Positions 1-5,253 of a stretch of DNA of 5,253 bases are shown here, piece by piece. The number at the start of each line of letters is the position of its first letter. The stretch's first letter is position 1. Below the pieces are notes generated by a model. That model worked only from the letters and a program-made list of their open reading frames with translations, ran no database searches and was not told the DNA's origin. The translations under genes were made by a program, and so were the position numbers. Origin of the DNA: DATARH01 sp050181375 (lineage in GTDB: Bacteria > Pseudomonadota > Alphaproteobacteria > ATCC43930 > CGMCC-115725); NCBI GenBank assembly GCA_050181375.1, contig JBFXDF010000271.1, positions 1 to 5,253 on the forward strand, in the 5' to 3' direction.

Positions 1-1
1 C

Positions 2-2395
2 ACCAAACTGTTCCTGATGTTCGGCGTCGCCGAGGATCACGATTCGAACCCGATCAAGCTCGCTCTGTCCGGCCTCCGACGCCGTGGCGCCAGGTTCATC
101 TCGGTCAACCCGGTGCGCACCGGCTATTCGGCGATCGCCGACGAGTGGCTCGGCATCCGGCCCGGCACCGACGGGCTGTTCGTGCTCTCGCTGGTCCACG
201 AACTTTTACGAACGGACAAGGTCGATCTCGCTTATCTCGGCCGCTACACGAACGCCCCCTGGCTGGTGATCCGCGATTCCGGCGCTGCCGATGACGGGCT
301 GTTCGCTCGCAACGAAGCCGGCGACCCGCTGGTGCTCGGCCGTGATGGCGATATCGCGAGCGCGAAACAGACCAGCGTCGAGACGCGTATTGTCGGCGAG
401 GCCACGCTGCCGGACGGCCGTCGCGCCGTCCCGGTCTTCCGGTTGATCGCCGAGCGCTATCTCGATCCGCAATACGCGCCCGAGAATGTCGGCCCGGTCT
501 GCGGCATCCCGGCCGCCCGCATCCGCGCGCTTGCCGCCGAAATCGCCCGCGTCGCGTTCGAGGAGGAGATCGAGATCGCGCAGCCCTGGACCGACTGGGC
601 CGGCCGCCGTCACGAGACGATGCGCGGTCGCCCGGTCTCGCTGCATGCGATGCGCGGCATCTCGGCGCATTCGAACGGGTTCCAGACCTGCCGCGCGCTG
701 CATCTGTTGCAGATACTGCTCGGCACGATCGATGTCCCCGGCGGCTGGCGCTATAAATCGCCCTATCCGAAACCCGCTCCGCCGGGTCCGAAACCGGCCG
801 GCCGGCCCGATCAGGTCGTTGCCGGCAAGCCGTTGCCGGGTGCGCCACTCGGCTATCCGATGGGGCCGGAGGACCTGATTGTCGACGACGCCGGGAGGCC
901 GGCGCGCATCGACAAGGCGTTCTCGTGGGACGCGCCGATCGCCGCGCATGGCCTCATGCACCTGTTGATCCGCAACGCCTGGGAGGGCGACCCGTACAGG
1001 ATCGACACGCTGTTCATGTACATGGCCAACATGGCGTGGAACTCGGCGATGAACATCCCCGAGACGCTGCGCATGCTGACCGACAAGGACCCGGCCACCG
1101 GCGACTACCGCATCCCGCGCATCATCTATTCCGACGCCTATTACTCTGAGACGGTGGCCTACGCCGACCTGATCCTGCCCGATACGACGTATTTCGAGCG
1201 CTGGGATTGCATCTCGCTGCTGGACCGGCCGATCGGCGGGCCGGATGGTCCCGGTGATTCGATCCGCCAGCCGATCCTGCAACCCGACCGCGATGTCCGG
1301 CCGTTTCAGGACGTACTGATCGAGCTTGGCGCAAGGCTCGGGTTGCCGGCCTTTGTCAACGCTGATGGCGCACCGCGCTACCCCGGCGGCTACAAGGATT
1401 ACATCGCCTTGCACGAGCGCGCCCCGGGCATCGGGCCGCTCGCCGGCTGGCGCGGCGAGGACGGCGAGTCGCAGGGCAGGGGCGCACCGAACCCTCGCCA
1501 GCTCGACCGCTACATCGCCAACGGCTGCTTCTGGAAATACCAACTGCCGCCCGAGCAGCTCTACTACAAGCACGCCAACAAGGCGTATCTGGAGACCGCC
1601 ACCGCGATGGGTCTGATCGGCGCGCCCGACCCGATCGTTTTCCAGCTCTATGTCGAGCCGCTGCAGCGCTTCCGTCTCGCGGCTCGGGGGCACGGCCTGG
1701 CGGTGCCGCCCGACAAGGACCGCGCCCGCATCGAGACCTATTTCGATCCCTTGCCGTTCTGGTATCCGCCGTTCGAGGAGGCCCGGATCGACCCCGCCGG
1801 TTTCCCGCTGCACGCGATCACGCAGCGTCCGATGCAGATGTACCACTCCTGGCACTCGCAAAATGCCTGGCTGCGTCAGATCCTCGGCCAGAACCGGCTG
1901 TTCATCAACCGTGCCACCGCCCGCGCCCTCGGCCTCGACGACGACGACTGGGTCATTGTGTCGAGCCATTCCGGCCGCATCGAGGCGCAGATCAAGCTGA
2001 TGGACGGCGTCAACCCAGACACGGTGTGGACCTGGAACGCGATCGGCAAGCGCAGCGGCGCCTGGAACCTCGCTCCCGATTCGCCCGAATTCACGAGAGG
2101 ATTCTTGCTCAACCACCTGATTTCCGACCTGTTGCCGGCGCCGAGCAACGGCGTCGCGGACGGCCTCGCAAACGCCGACCCGATCACCGGGCAGGCCGCC
2201 TGGTACGATCTGCGCGTCCGAATCGAGAGGGCGCCCGCTGCCGAGGCGGGCCGCAGCGCGCCGCGCTTTGCGACTCTGCGCCGTCCGCAATCATTGCCGC
2301 CCGCGCCGGAGATCGTGCGCTACGGCGCGGTGTTCGCCGGTCCCGAGGGCGGCGATTCGCAGCAGGCGGGGTCGCAGCAGGGGAGGGGGGCGTGA
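2..2395 (+). CDS. soeA: Molybdopterin oxidoreductase catalytic subunit, probable sulfite dehydrogenase SoeA (5' partial)
   Basis: This is the catalytic subunit of a DMSO-reductase-family enzyme, expected to bind Mo-bis-MGD and oxidise sulfite to sulfate on the cytoplasmic side of the membrane. The frame is open to the left edge (TKLFL precedes the first ATG at 17), so the N-terminus is missing, including the usual N-terminal [4Fe-4S] cysteines and the Mo-ligand region; the Mo ligand cannot be judged. Counting from ATG 17, visible family features are RPGTDG at 48-53 (MGD-binding region), GFQTCRALHLLQ from 221, VPGGW at 240-244, and ADLILPDTTYFERWD at 383-397. The C-terminal molybdopterin-dinucleotide-binding domain spans about 600-755, with MQMYHSWHSQNAW from 606 and NAIGKRSGAW at 674-683. 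The last ~40 residues are a low-complexity Ala/Gly/Gln-rich tail. The next gene, a four-cluster ferredoxin subunit, overlaps it by 4 bp, and a DmsC-like anchor follows further downstream. That order and the C-terminal domain favour SoeA over tetrathionate, polysulfide or DMSO reductases. The family assignment is firm; the substrate is inferred. Confidence 0.82.
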   Translation, partial: TKLFLMFGVAEDHDSNPIKLALSGLRRRGARFISVNPVRTGYSAIADEWLGIRPGTDGLFVLSLVHELLRTDKVDLAYLGRYTNAPWLVIRDSGAADDGLFARNEAGDPLVLGRDGDIASAKQTSVETRIVGEATLPDGRRAVPVFRLIAERYLDPQYAPENVGPVCGIPAARIRALAAEIARVAFEEEIEIAQPWTDWAGRRHETMRGRPVSLHAMRGISAHSNGFQTCRALHLLQILLGTIDVPGGWRYKSPYPKPAPPGPKPAGRPDQVVAGKPLPGAPLGYPMGPEDLIVDDAGRPARIDKAFSWDAPIAAHGLMHLLIRNAWEGDPYRIDTLFMYMANMAWNSAMNIPETLRMLTDKDPATGDYRIPRIIYSDAYYSETVAYADLILPDTTYFERWDCISLLDRPIGGPDGPGDSIRQPILQPDRDVRPFQDVLIELGARLGLPAFVNADGAPRYPGGYKDYIALHERAPGIGPLAGWRGEDGESQGRGAPNPRQLDRYIANGCFWKYQLPPEQLYYKHANKAYLETATAMGLIGAPDPIVFQLYVEPLQRFRLAARGHGLAVPPDKDRARIETYFDPLPFWYPPFEEARIDPAGFPLHAITQRPMQMYHSWHSQNAWLRQILGQNRLFINRATARALGLDDDDWVIVSSHSGRIEAQIKLMDGVNPDTVWTWNAIGKRSGAWNLAPDSPEFTRGFLLNHLISDLLPAPSNGVADGLANADPITGQAAWYDLRVRIERAPAAEAGRSAPRFATLRRPQSLPPAPEIVRYGAVFAGPEGGDSQQAGSQQGRGA
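2381..2394 (+). promoter_or_regulatory. Ribosome binding site and GTG start of soeB
   Basis: A purine run GGGAGGGGGG at 2381-2390 lies just before GTG at 2392-2394. The GTG shares its last two bases with the soeA stop TGA (2393-2395), giving a GTGA overlap. No ATG near this point in the same frame gives a complete first cluster motif: the next in-frame ATG (2515) lies beyond the first four cysteines. This arrangement decides the start and implies translational coupling of the two subunits. Confidence 0.75.
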
Positions 2396-3147
2396 CCGAC
2401 CTGCCGCGCCCTGTTCCGGGTCAGAAAAAACTCGGTCTCGTTATCGACCTCGATCTCTGCGTCGGCTGTCATGCCTGCGCAACGGCATGCAAGGAGTGGA
2501 ACACCGGCGGCCACATGGCGCCATTGCCCGATTTCAACGCCTATGAGGACGGCGCCTGGGGCGTCTGGTTCAACCGCATCCATTCCTTTGAGGAGGCAGG
2601 TGCGGACGGGGCAGGGCAGGGGGCGCGCACGGTGCACTTCCCGAAATCCTGCCTGCATTGCGAGGACGCGGCCTGCGTCACGGTCTGTCCGACCGGCGCC
2701 TCGTACAAGCGCGCCGAGGACGGGATCGTGCTGGTCAACGAGAGCCTGTGCATCGGCTGCAAATTGTGCTCGTGGGCCTGCCCCTACGGCGCGCGCGAGT
2801 TCGACGCCGCCGAGGGCGTCATGAAGAAGTGCACGCTGTGCATCGACCGCATCTATAACGAGAACCTCGGCGTCGAGGAGCGCCAGCCGGCCTGTGTCAT
2901 TGTGTGCCCGACCAAGGCACGGTTTTTCGGCGATCTCGGCGACCCGAATTCCCCCGTCTCCGACCTCGTCGCGGCTCGCGGCGGCAAGGATCTGATGCCC
3001 GAACTTGGCTACCGCCCGGTCAACAAATACTTGCCGCCCAGCCGCAACCGGCACGCCCCCGACTTCGCCGCCGCCGAGGCCGAGCCGGAGCCGCTCACCC
3101 CGACCAGCGGTCTCCTGCGCTGGGTCGACCGGCTGCTGTCGCGCTGA
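2392..3147 (+). CDS. soeB: Four-cluster [4Fe-4S] ferredoxin subunit, probable SoeB
   Basis: This is the electron-transfer subunit (251 aa) that would carry electrons from the Mo site of SoeA towards the membrane anchor. All sixteen cluster cysteines are present in four groups: C23-C26-C29-C33 (CVGCHACATAC), C87-C90-C95-C99 (CLHCEDAACVTVC), C120-C123-C126-C130 (CIGCKLCSWAC), and C147-C150 with C168-C172 (CTLC ... CVIVC). The spacing C-x2-C-x17-C-x3-C in the last group is the DmsB/NrfC/PhsB pattern. No signal peptide or membrane segment is visible, consistent with a cytoplasmic location. The motifs KEWNTGG (34-40), CPTGASYKRAEDGIVLVN, DLGDPNSPVSDLVAARGG and RPVNKYLPP are of the kind I associate with SoeB proteins. 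A Gly/Ala-rich linker lies at about 67-79. The GTG start is chosen because it overlaps the soeA stop, has a purine-rich ribosome site, and leaves 22 residues before the first cysteine. The open frame extends further upstream only as a shadow of soeA. Confidence 0.88.
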   Translation: MTDLPRPVPGQKKLGLVIDLDLCVGCHACATACKEWNTGGHMAPLPDFNAYEDGAWGVWFNRIHSFEEAGADGAGQGARTVHFPKSCLHCEDAACVTVCPTGASYKRAEDGIVLVNESLCIGCKLCSWACPYGAREFDAAEGVMKKCTLCIDRIYNENLGVEERQPACVIVCPTKARFFGDLGDPNSPVSDLVAARGGKDLMPELGYRPVNKYLPPSRNRHAPDFAAAEAEPEPLTPTSGLLRWVDRLLSR

Positions 3148-3164
3148 CCTGCGTTCGTGCCTCC

Positions 3165-3256
3165 GTAGAATGGGCTGGACCCGGCGACAGCCGGGAGAAG
3201 CCCATGCTGTGCGGCGGCGTGAGATGATGGGCTTCGCTCCGCTCAGCCCATTCTAC
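3165..3256. repeat. Nested REP-like palindromic element
   Basis: The ends form a perfect 13-bp inverted repeat: GTAGAATGGGCTG at 3165-3177 and CAGCCCATTCTAC at 3244-3256. Inside are a hairpin CCCGGC (3180-3185) / GCCGGG (3190-3195) with a 4-nt loop, and a 9-bp inverted pair GAAGCCCAT (3197-3205) / ATGGGCTTC (3227-3235). The heptamer ATGGGCT occurs at 3170-3176 and 3227-3233, and its complement AGCCCAT at 3199-3205 and 3245-3251. The DNA can therefore fold either as one long cruciform or as two tandem hairpins (3170-3205 and 3227-3251). It begins 17 bp after the soeB stop. The form resembles paired REP/BIME elements, and similar GTAG-ATGGG arms are familiar to me from Bradyrhizobium-type genomes (recollection, not checked). 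No T-run follows, so it is not a classical terminator, although it could stabilise the 3' end of a soeAB transcript. Confidence 0.8.
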
Positions 3257-3431
3257 AGAACTGTATTGCCTATATTCGCCGGCTTGCCTGCATCTAGAAC
3301 CAGGGCGACAGCAAGCGCCATCCGTGCTGCGTCGCAGGACTTGTGGAATGGGCCGAGGGTCTCCAAATTGCCGCAATTGCGCGAACAGTAATTTGGGATT
3401 TCGCTATGCTGGACTTCCGCTTCGCTCGATT

Positions 3432-3482
3432 TCCCTGTTCGATGTCATTGCGTCCCTGTTCATAGGAAAATTTTCCCTGTTC
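3432..3482. repeat. Three TCCCTGTTC copies at exact 21-bp spacing
   Basis: TCCCTGTTC occurs at 3432-3440, 3453-3461 and 3474-3482, with start-to-start distances of exactly 21 bp. The 12 bp between copies differ. Read on the minus strand, each copy gives Glu-Gln-Gly, so the frame shows EQG every seven residues (EQGKFSYEQGRNDIEQG). The spacing as a multiple of three looks protein-like, but the encompassing minus frame (3294-3539) is only 81 residues and has no domain. It resembles low-complexity 'EQG/REF' peptides often predicted from an intergenic repeat in Bradyrhizobium-like genomes, which is a recollection. The palindrome GGAAAATTTTCC (3465-3476) overlaps the third copy. Confidence 0.7.
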
Positions 3483-3561
3483 GCCGCCGCGGGAATATGC
3501 AACGAGTTTGGCGGCTTTGCTGGCGTTTCCGCGATCCACCTCGGGCGCCGGTGGAGAAAAC

Positions 3562-3590
3562 TCCCTGTTGGGCAGGGAATATCAGGGAAT
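3562..3590. repeat. Hairpin and inverted copies of the CCCTG motif
   Basis: TCCCTG (3562-3567) pairs with CAGGGA (3573-3578) across a 5-nt loop, forming a 6-bp stem. CAGGGAAT appears at 3573-3580 and again at 3583-3590, 10 bp apart. These share the CCCTG core with the 21-bp-spaced copies upstream, one in the same and two in the opposite orientation, so they are probably degenerate parts of the same repeat. The hairpin ends about 53 bp before the soeC start and would sit in any soeC leader RNA. Confidence 0.6.
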
Positions 3591-3631
3591 TTGCCCACCA
3601 CTGCGGCCCACATTTACCGACGCGGCGGCAT

Positions 3632-4579
3632 ATGCACCCGACCTTCTCGATCGTCCTGTTCACGACCGCCGCCGGCGCCGGTTTTGGCCTCCTGTTCCTG
3701 CTCGGGCTGGGTGTGCCGGTCGGGCTGCTGCCCGCCGATCCGTTATTCGGTCTCGCCGGCCTCGGCACCGCCTTGGTCTTTGCGGCCGGCGGGCTCGTCT
3801 CGTCGGTGTTCCATCTCGGGCGGCCGGAGCGGGCGTGGCGCGCCTTTTCGCAATGGCGCTCCTCGTGGCTGTCGCGCGAGGGCGTGCTGTCGGTCGCGAC
3901 CGCGATCCCGGCGCTGATTTTCGGGATCGGCTGGGTGTTCTTCGGCGCTGTGAGCGGGTTTGTCGGGCTGTGCGGGCTCATCGCCGCCGCTCTCGCCGCC
4001 GCGACAATCTATTGCACGGGAATGATCTACGCGTCGCTCAAGCCGATCCATCAGTGGCGCAACCGCTGGACCGTGCCGAACTACCTCGCCCTGGCGTTGA
4101 TGGAGGGTTTTCTGCTGCTCCATCTGATCGTCCGCTTCTGGGTGATATGGCCGCTCGGGACCGCGATCCTGACCGTCATCGCGGTCGCTCTCGCCTGGGC
4201 CGTCAAGGAGACCTACTGGCGCTTTATCGACACGACGTCGGCCGTGTCTGATGTCGCGAGCGCCACGGCGCTCGGCCGAGGCGGCCGGGTCAGCATGCTG
4301 GAGCCGCCGCATACGCAGGCCAATTACCTCCTGCGGGAGATGGGCTTCCGCATCGCCCGCAAGCATCGCCGGCGGCTTCGCCTGGTGGCGCGCATCGCGG
4401 CTTTTGCCCTGCCCGGCGCGCTCACCCTGGCCGCGCTGGTTGTGGCTGGCTGGGTCGGAGCGCTTCTGGCCGGGCTGGCGGTGGCGAGCGCCGCGCTCGG
4501 CCTCGTCGTCGAGCGCTGGCTGTTCTTCGCCGAGGCGCGGCACACGGTGACGTTGTACTACGGCGCCGACGCGGCCTGA
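3632..4579 (+). CDS. soeC: DmsC-like membrane anchor subunit, probable SoeC
   Basis: This integral membrane subunit (315 aa) would anchor the SoeAB dimer and pass electrons to or from quinone. I count eight likely transmembrane helices at about residues 7-33, 39-61, 84-105, 106-128, 150-168, 170-191, 254-274 and 276-297, which is the DmsC-family number. A basic, hydrophilic loop (about 192-253, with RKHRRRLR at 243-250) separates helices 6 and 7. Family-like segments include HLGRPERAW (61-69), the ASLKPIHQW stretch (134-142), and the C-terminal FFAEARHTVTLYYG (298-311). The start at 3632 is chosen because MHPTFSIVLFTT places the first helix at the N-terminus, as in relatives. An in-frame ATG at 3497 would add 45 residues encoded by repeat DNA and is not favoured. 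No clear Shine-Dalgarno precedes 3632. Unlike soeA and soeB, this gene is 484 bp from its upstream partner. It ends 6 bp before the stop of the convergent peptidase gene. The anchor function is secure; the Soe assignment depends on the neighbours. Confidence 0.85.
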   Translation: MHPTFSIVLFTTAAGAGFGLLFLLGLGVPVGLLPADPLFGLAGLGTALVFAAGGLVSSVFHLGRPERAWRAFSQWRSSWLSREGVLSVATAIPALIFGIGWVFFGAVSGFVGLCGLIAAALAAATIYCTGMIYASLKPIHQWRNRWTVPNYLALALMEGFLLLHLIVRFWVIWPLGTAILTVIAVALAWAVKETYWRFIDTTSAVSDVASATALGRGGRVSMLEPPHTQANYLLREMGFRIARKHRRRLRLVARIAAFALPGALTLAALVVAGWVGALLAGLAVASAALGLVVERWLFFAEARHTVTLYYGADAA

Positions 4580-4585
4580 CCGGCC

Positions 4586-5253
4586 TCAGCACCTTGTGCC
4601 GCGGCAGGCGGCCTGTGCGATCAGGTCCTGACGCAGCTCGATCAGCCGGTTCTCGACAGCCGCGCGATGTGCCGCGAACGCCTTCAGATCGGCGCCGGCA
4701 AGGCGGGTCACCGCCGGCATTTTGATGCTCTGCGGATCGACCGCCGCGCCGTGGTCGTGCACCTCGTAATGCAGATGCGGCCCGGTGGCGCTGCCGGTCA
4801 TGCCGACATAGCCGATCACCTCGCCCTGGCGGACCCGGTCGCCTTCCTTGAGGCCGCGCGCGAATCGGCTCAGATGCGCGTAAGCGGTCGTGTACTCGTC
4901 GTTGTGCTTCACCTCGACATAATTGCCGTAGCCGTTGACCCGGCCGACCTGAACCACGGTTCCGTCGCCGGCGGCGTAGATCTCGGTGCCGCTCGGCGCC
5001 GCGAAATCGACCCCCTGGTGCATGCGCGTATAGCCGAGGATCGGATGCACGCGCCTGCCGAACCCGGAACTCAGCCGCGCCCCGTCGATCGGCGTGCGCA
5101 GCAGCGGTTTGCGGGTGTTTTCGCCGTCTTCGGTGAAATAGCCGGGTTCGCCGTCGTTCGGCGTAAAGCGGAACAGTCGGATCGAGCGGCCGTCGAGCAC
5201 CATCTCGGCATTGGCCATTTGCCCGAGCCGCGTCGGGTGGCCGAATTCGTCCT
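4586..5253 (-). CDS. M23-family (LytM-type) zinc metallopeptidase, C-terminal part (5' partial)
   Basis: This is a predicted peptidoglycan endopeptidase cleaving cell-wall cross-bridges in the periplasm. Counting from the first in-frame ATG (5216-5218), the peptidase domain covers about residues 45-163. The zinc ligands are H67 and D71 (HQGVD) and H150 (PHLHYE), with catalytic-type H115 (YAHLSRFA) and H148; all expected residues are present, so it looks active rather than a degenerate LytM activator. The frame stays open to the right edge (DEFGHPTRLGQ precedes the ATG). The segment EMVLDGRSIRLFRFT, with the YFTEDGENTRKPLLRTPIDGARLSSGFG stretch after it, matches the interdomain part of longer alphaproteobacterial M23 proteins. 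I therefore infer that the true start and N-terminal region (signal or membrane segment and accessory domain) lie outside the window. A helical C-terminal tail (about 173-204) ends in CRGTRC. It converges on soeC with only 6 bp between the stops and has no evident functional link to it. Confidence 0.9.
   Translation of the reverse strand, partial: DEFGHPTRLGQMANAEMVLDGRSIRLFRFTPNDGEPGYFTEDGENTRKPLLRTPIDGARLSSGFGRRVHPILGYTRMHQGVDFAAPSGTEIYAAGDGTVVQVGRVNGYGNYVEVKHNDEYTTAYAHLSRFARGLKEGDRVRQGEVIGYVGMTGSATGPHLHYEVHDHGAAVDPQSIKMPAVTRLAGADLKAFAAHRAAVENRLIELRQDLIAQAACRGTRC

Larger units (their letters stand above)
3148..3631. other. 484-bp spacer between soeB and soeC, repeat-bearing, no convincing gene
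   Basis: The open frames crossing this stretch on both strands are short or run into the shadow of soeC, and none has recognisable protein character. The left part holds a nested palindrome (3165-3256). The middle (3257-3431) has no feature I can name apart from an isolated GAATGGGC at 3346-3353, which matches part of the palindrome arm, and a small dyad ATTGCCGCAAT at 3367-3377. The right part holds 21-bp-spaced copies of TCCCTGTTC (3432-3482), a perfect palindrome GGAAAATTTTCC (3465-3476), and a hairpin with inverted copies (3562-3590). Stretches around 3361-3480 look more AT-rich than the flanking genes. I found no good -35/-10 pair for a soeC promoter and no U-tailed terminator. In SoeABC-type operons the anchor gene is expected close behind soeB, so an insertion of repeats is the simplest reading. 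Confidence 0.7.

Noticed and set aside
206..2290. 694-codon open frame on the minus strand opposite soeA
   Set aside because: It is antisense to a gene with strong family motifs, and its product has no coherent domain. Long antisense frames are expected in DNA with this GC bias, where stop codons are rare.
2320..3054. 244-codon minus-strand frame opposite soeB
   Set aside because: The plus strand carries all sixteen cluster cysteines of a ferredoxin subunit, and the minus-strand product is not recognisable.
3180..3195. Hairpin CCCGGC/GCCGGG as a rho-independent terminator of soeAB
   Set aside because: It is not followed by a T-run and is embedded in a larger palindromic element.
3368..3410. 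Possible sigma-70 promoter (TTGCCG or TTGCGC with TATGCT)
   Set aside because: No -35-like hexamer lies at a 16-18 bp distance from a credible -10; the best pair is spaced about 22 bp.
3432..3482. Possible CRISPR array
   Set aside because: The 9-bp repeats with 12-bp gaps are far too short for CRISPR repeats and spacers, and there are no cas genes in the window.
3497..3631. N-terminal extension of SoeC from ATG 3497
   Set aside because: The extra 45 residues come from repeat DNA and show no family character. The nearest purine run (GGGA at 3491-3494) is too close to the ATG, whereas MHPTFSIVLF at 3632 fits the family N-terminus.
3324..3917. Plus-strand frame (and the minus-strand frame 3460-3981) bridging the spacer and soeC
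   Set aside because: Both are Arg/Ser/Pro-rich in the part overlapping soeC, typical of frame shadows, and the spacer portion is repeat-derived.
4571..4586. GGCC dyad at the soeC/peptidase convergent junction as a bidirectional terminator
   Set aside because: The stem is only 4 bp, lies across the stop codon and has no T-tract on either side.

Overview
The window reads as high-GC chromosomal DNA from an alphaproteobacterium, most likely a Hyphomicrobiales (Bradyrhizobium/Rhodopseudomonas-like) organism. This rests on the strong G/C bias at third codon positions, the style of the encoded proteins, and an intergenic palindrome built on ATGGGCT/AGCCCAT plus an 'EQG' 21-bp repeat. Both repeat types resemble ones I associate with that group. 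The taxonomic call is inference.

Layout. (1) Positions 2-3147 hold two translationally coupled plus-strand genes. The first is the C-terminal ~80% of a molybdopterin oxidoreductase catalytic subunit, cut by the left edge. The second is a four-cluster [4Fe-4S] electron-transfer subunit. They overlap by GTGA. (2) Positions 3148-3631 are a 484-bp spacer without a convincing gene. It holds a nested palindromic element, a short 21-bp-period tandem repeat, and a hairpin with related inverted copies. (3) Positions 3632-4579 encode an eight-helix DmsC/SoeC-type membrane anchor. (4) Positions 4586-5253, on the minus strand and convergent with the anchor gene, encode the C-terminal part of an M23 (LytM-type) zinc endopeptidase, cut by the right edge.

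The three plus-strand genes fit SoeABC, the membrane-bound, cytoplasm-facing sulfite dehydrogenase known from Allochromatium vinosum. SoeA would oxidise sulfite to sulfate at the Mo-bis-MGD centre, SoeB would pass electrons through four [4Fe-4S] clusters, and SoeC would hold the complex in the membrane and deliver electrons to the quinone pool. The M23 peptidase concerns the cell wall and looks like an unrelated convergent neighbour.

The genes themselves are ordinary. The one unusual aspect is the repeat-laden spacer that separates the anchor gene from the tightly coupled first two genes. I see no evidence of a novel multi-gene system.
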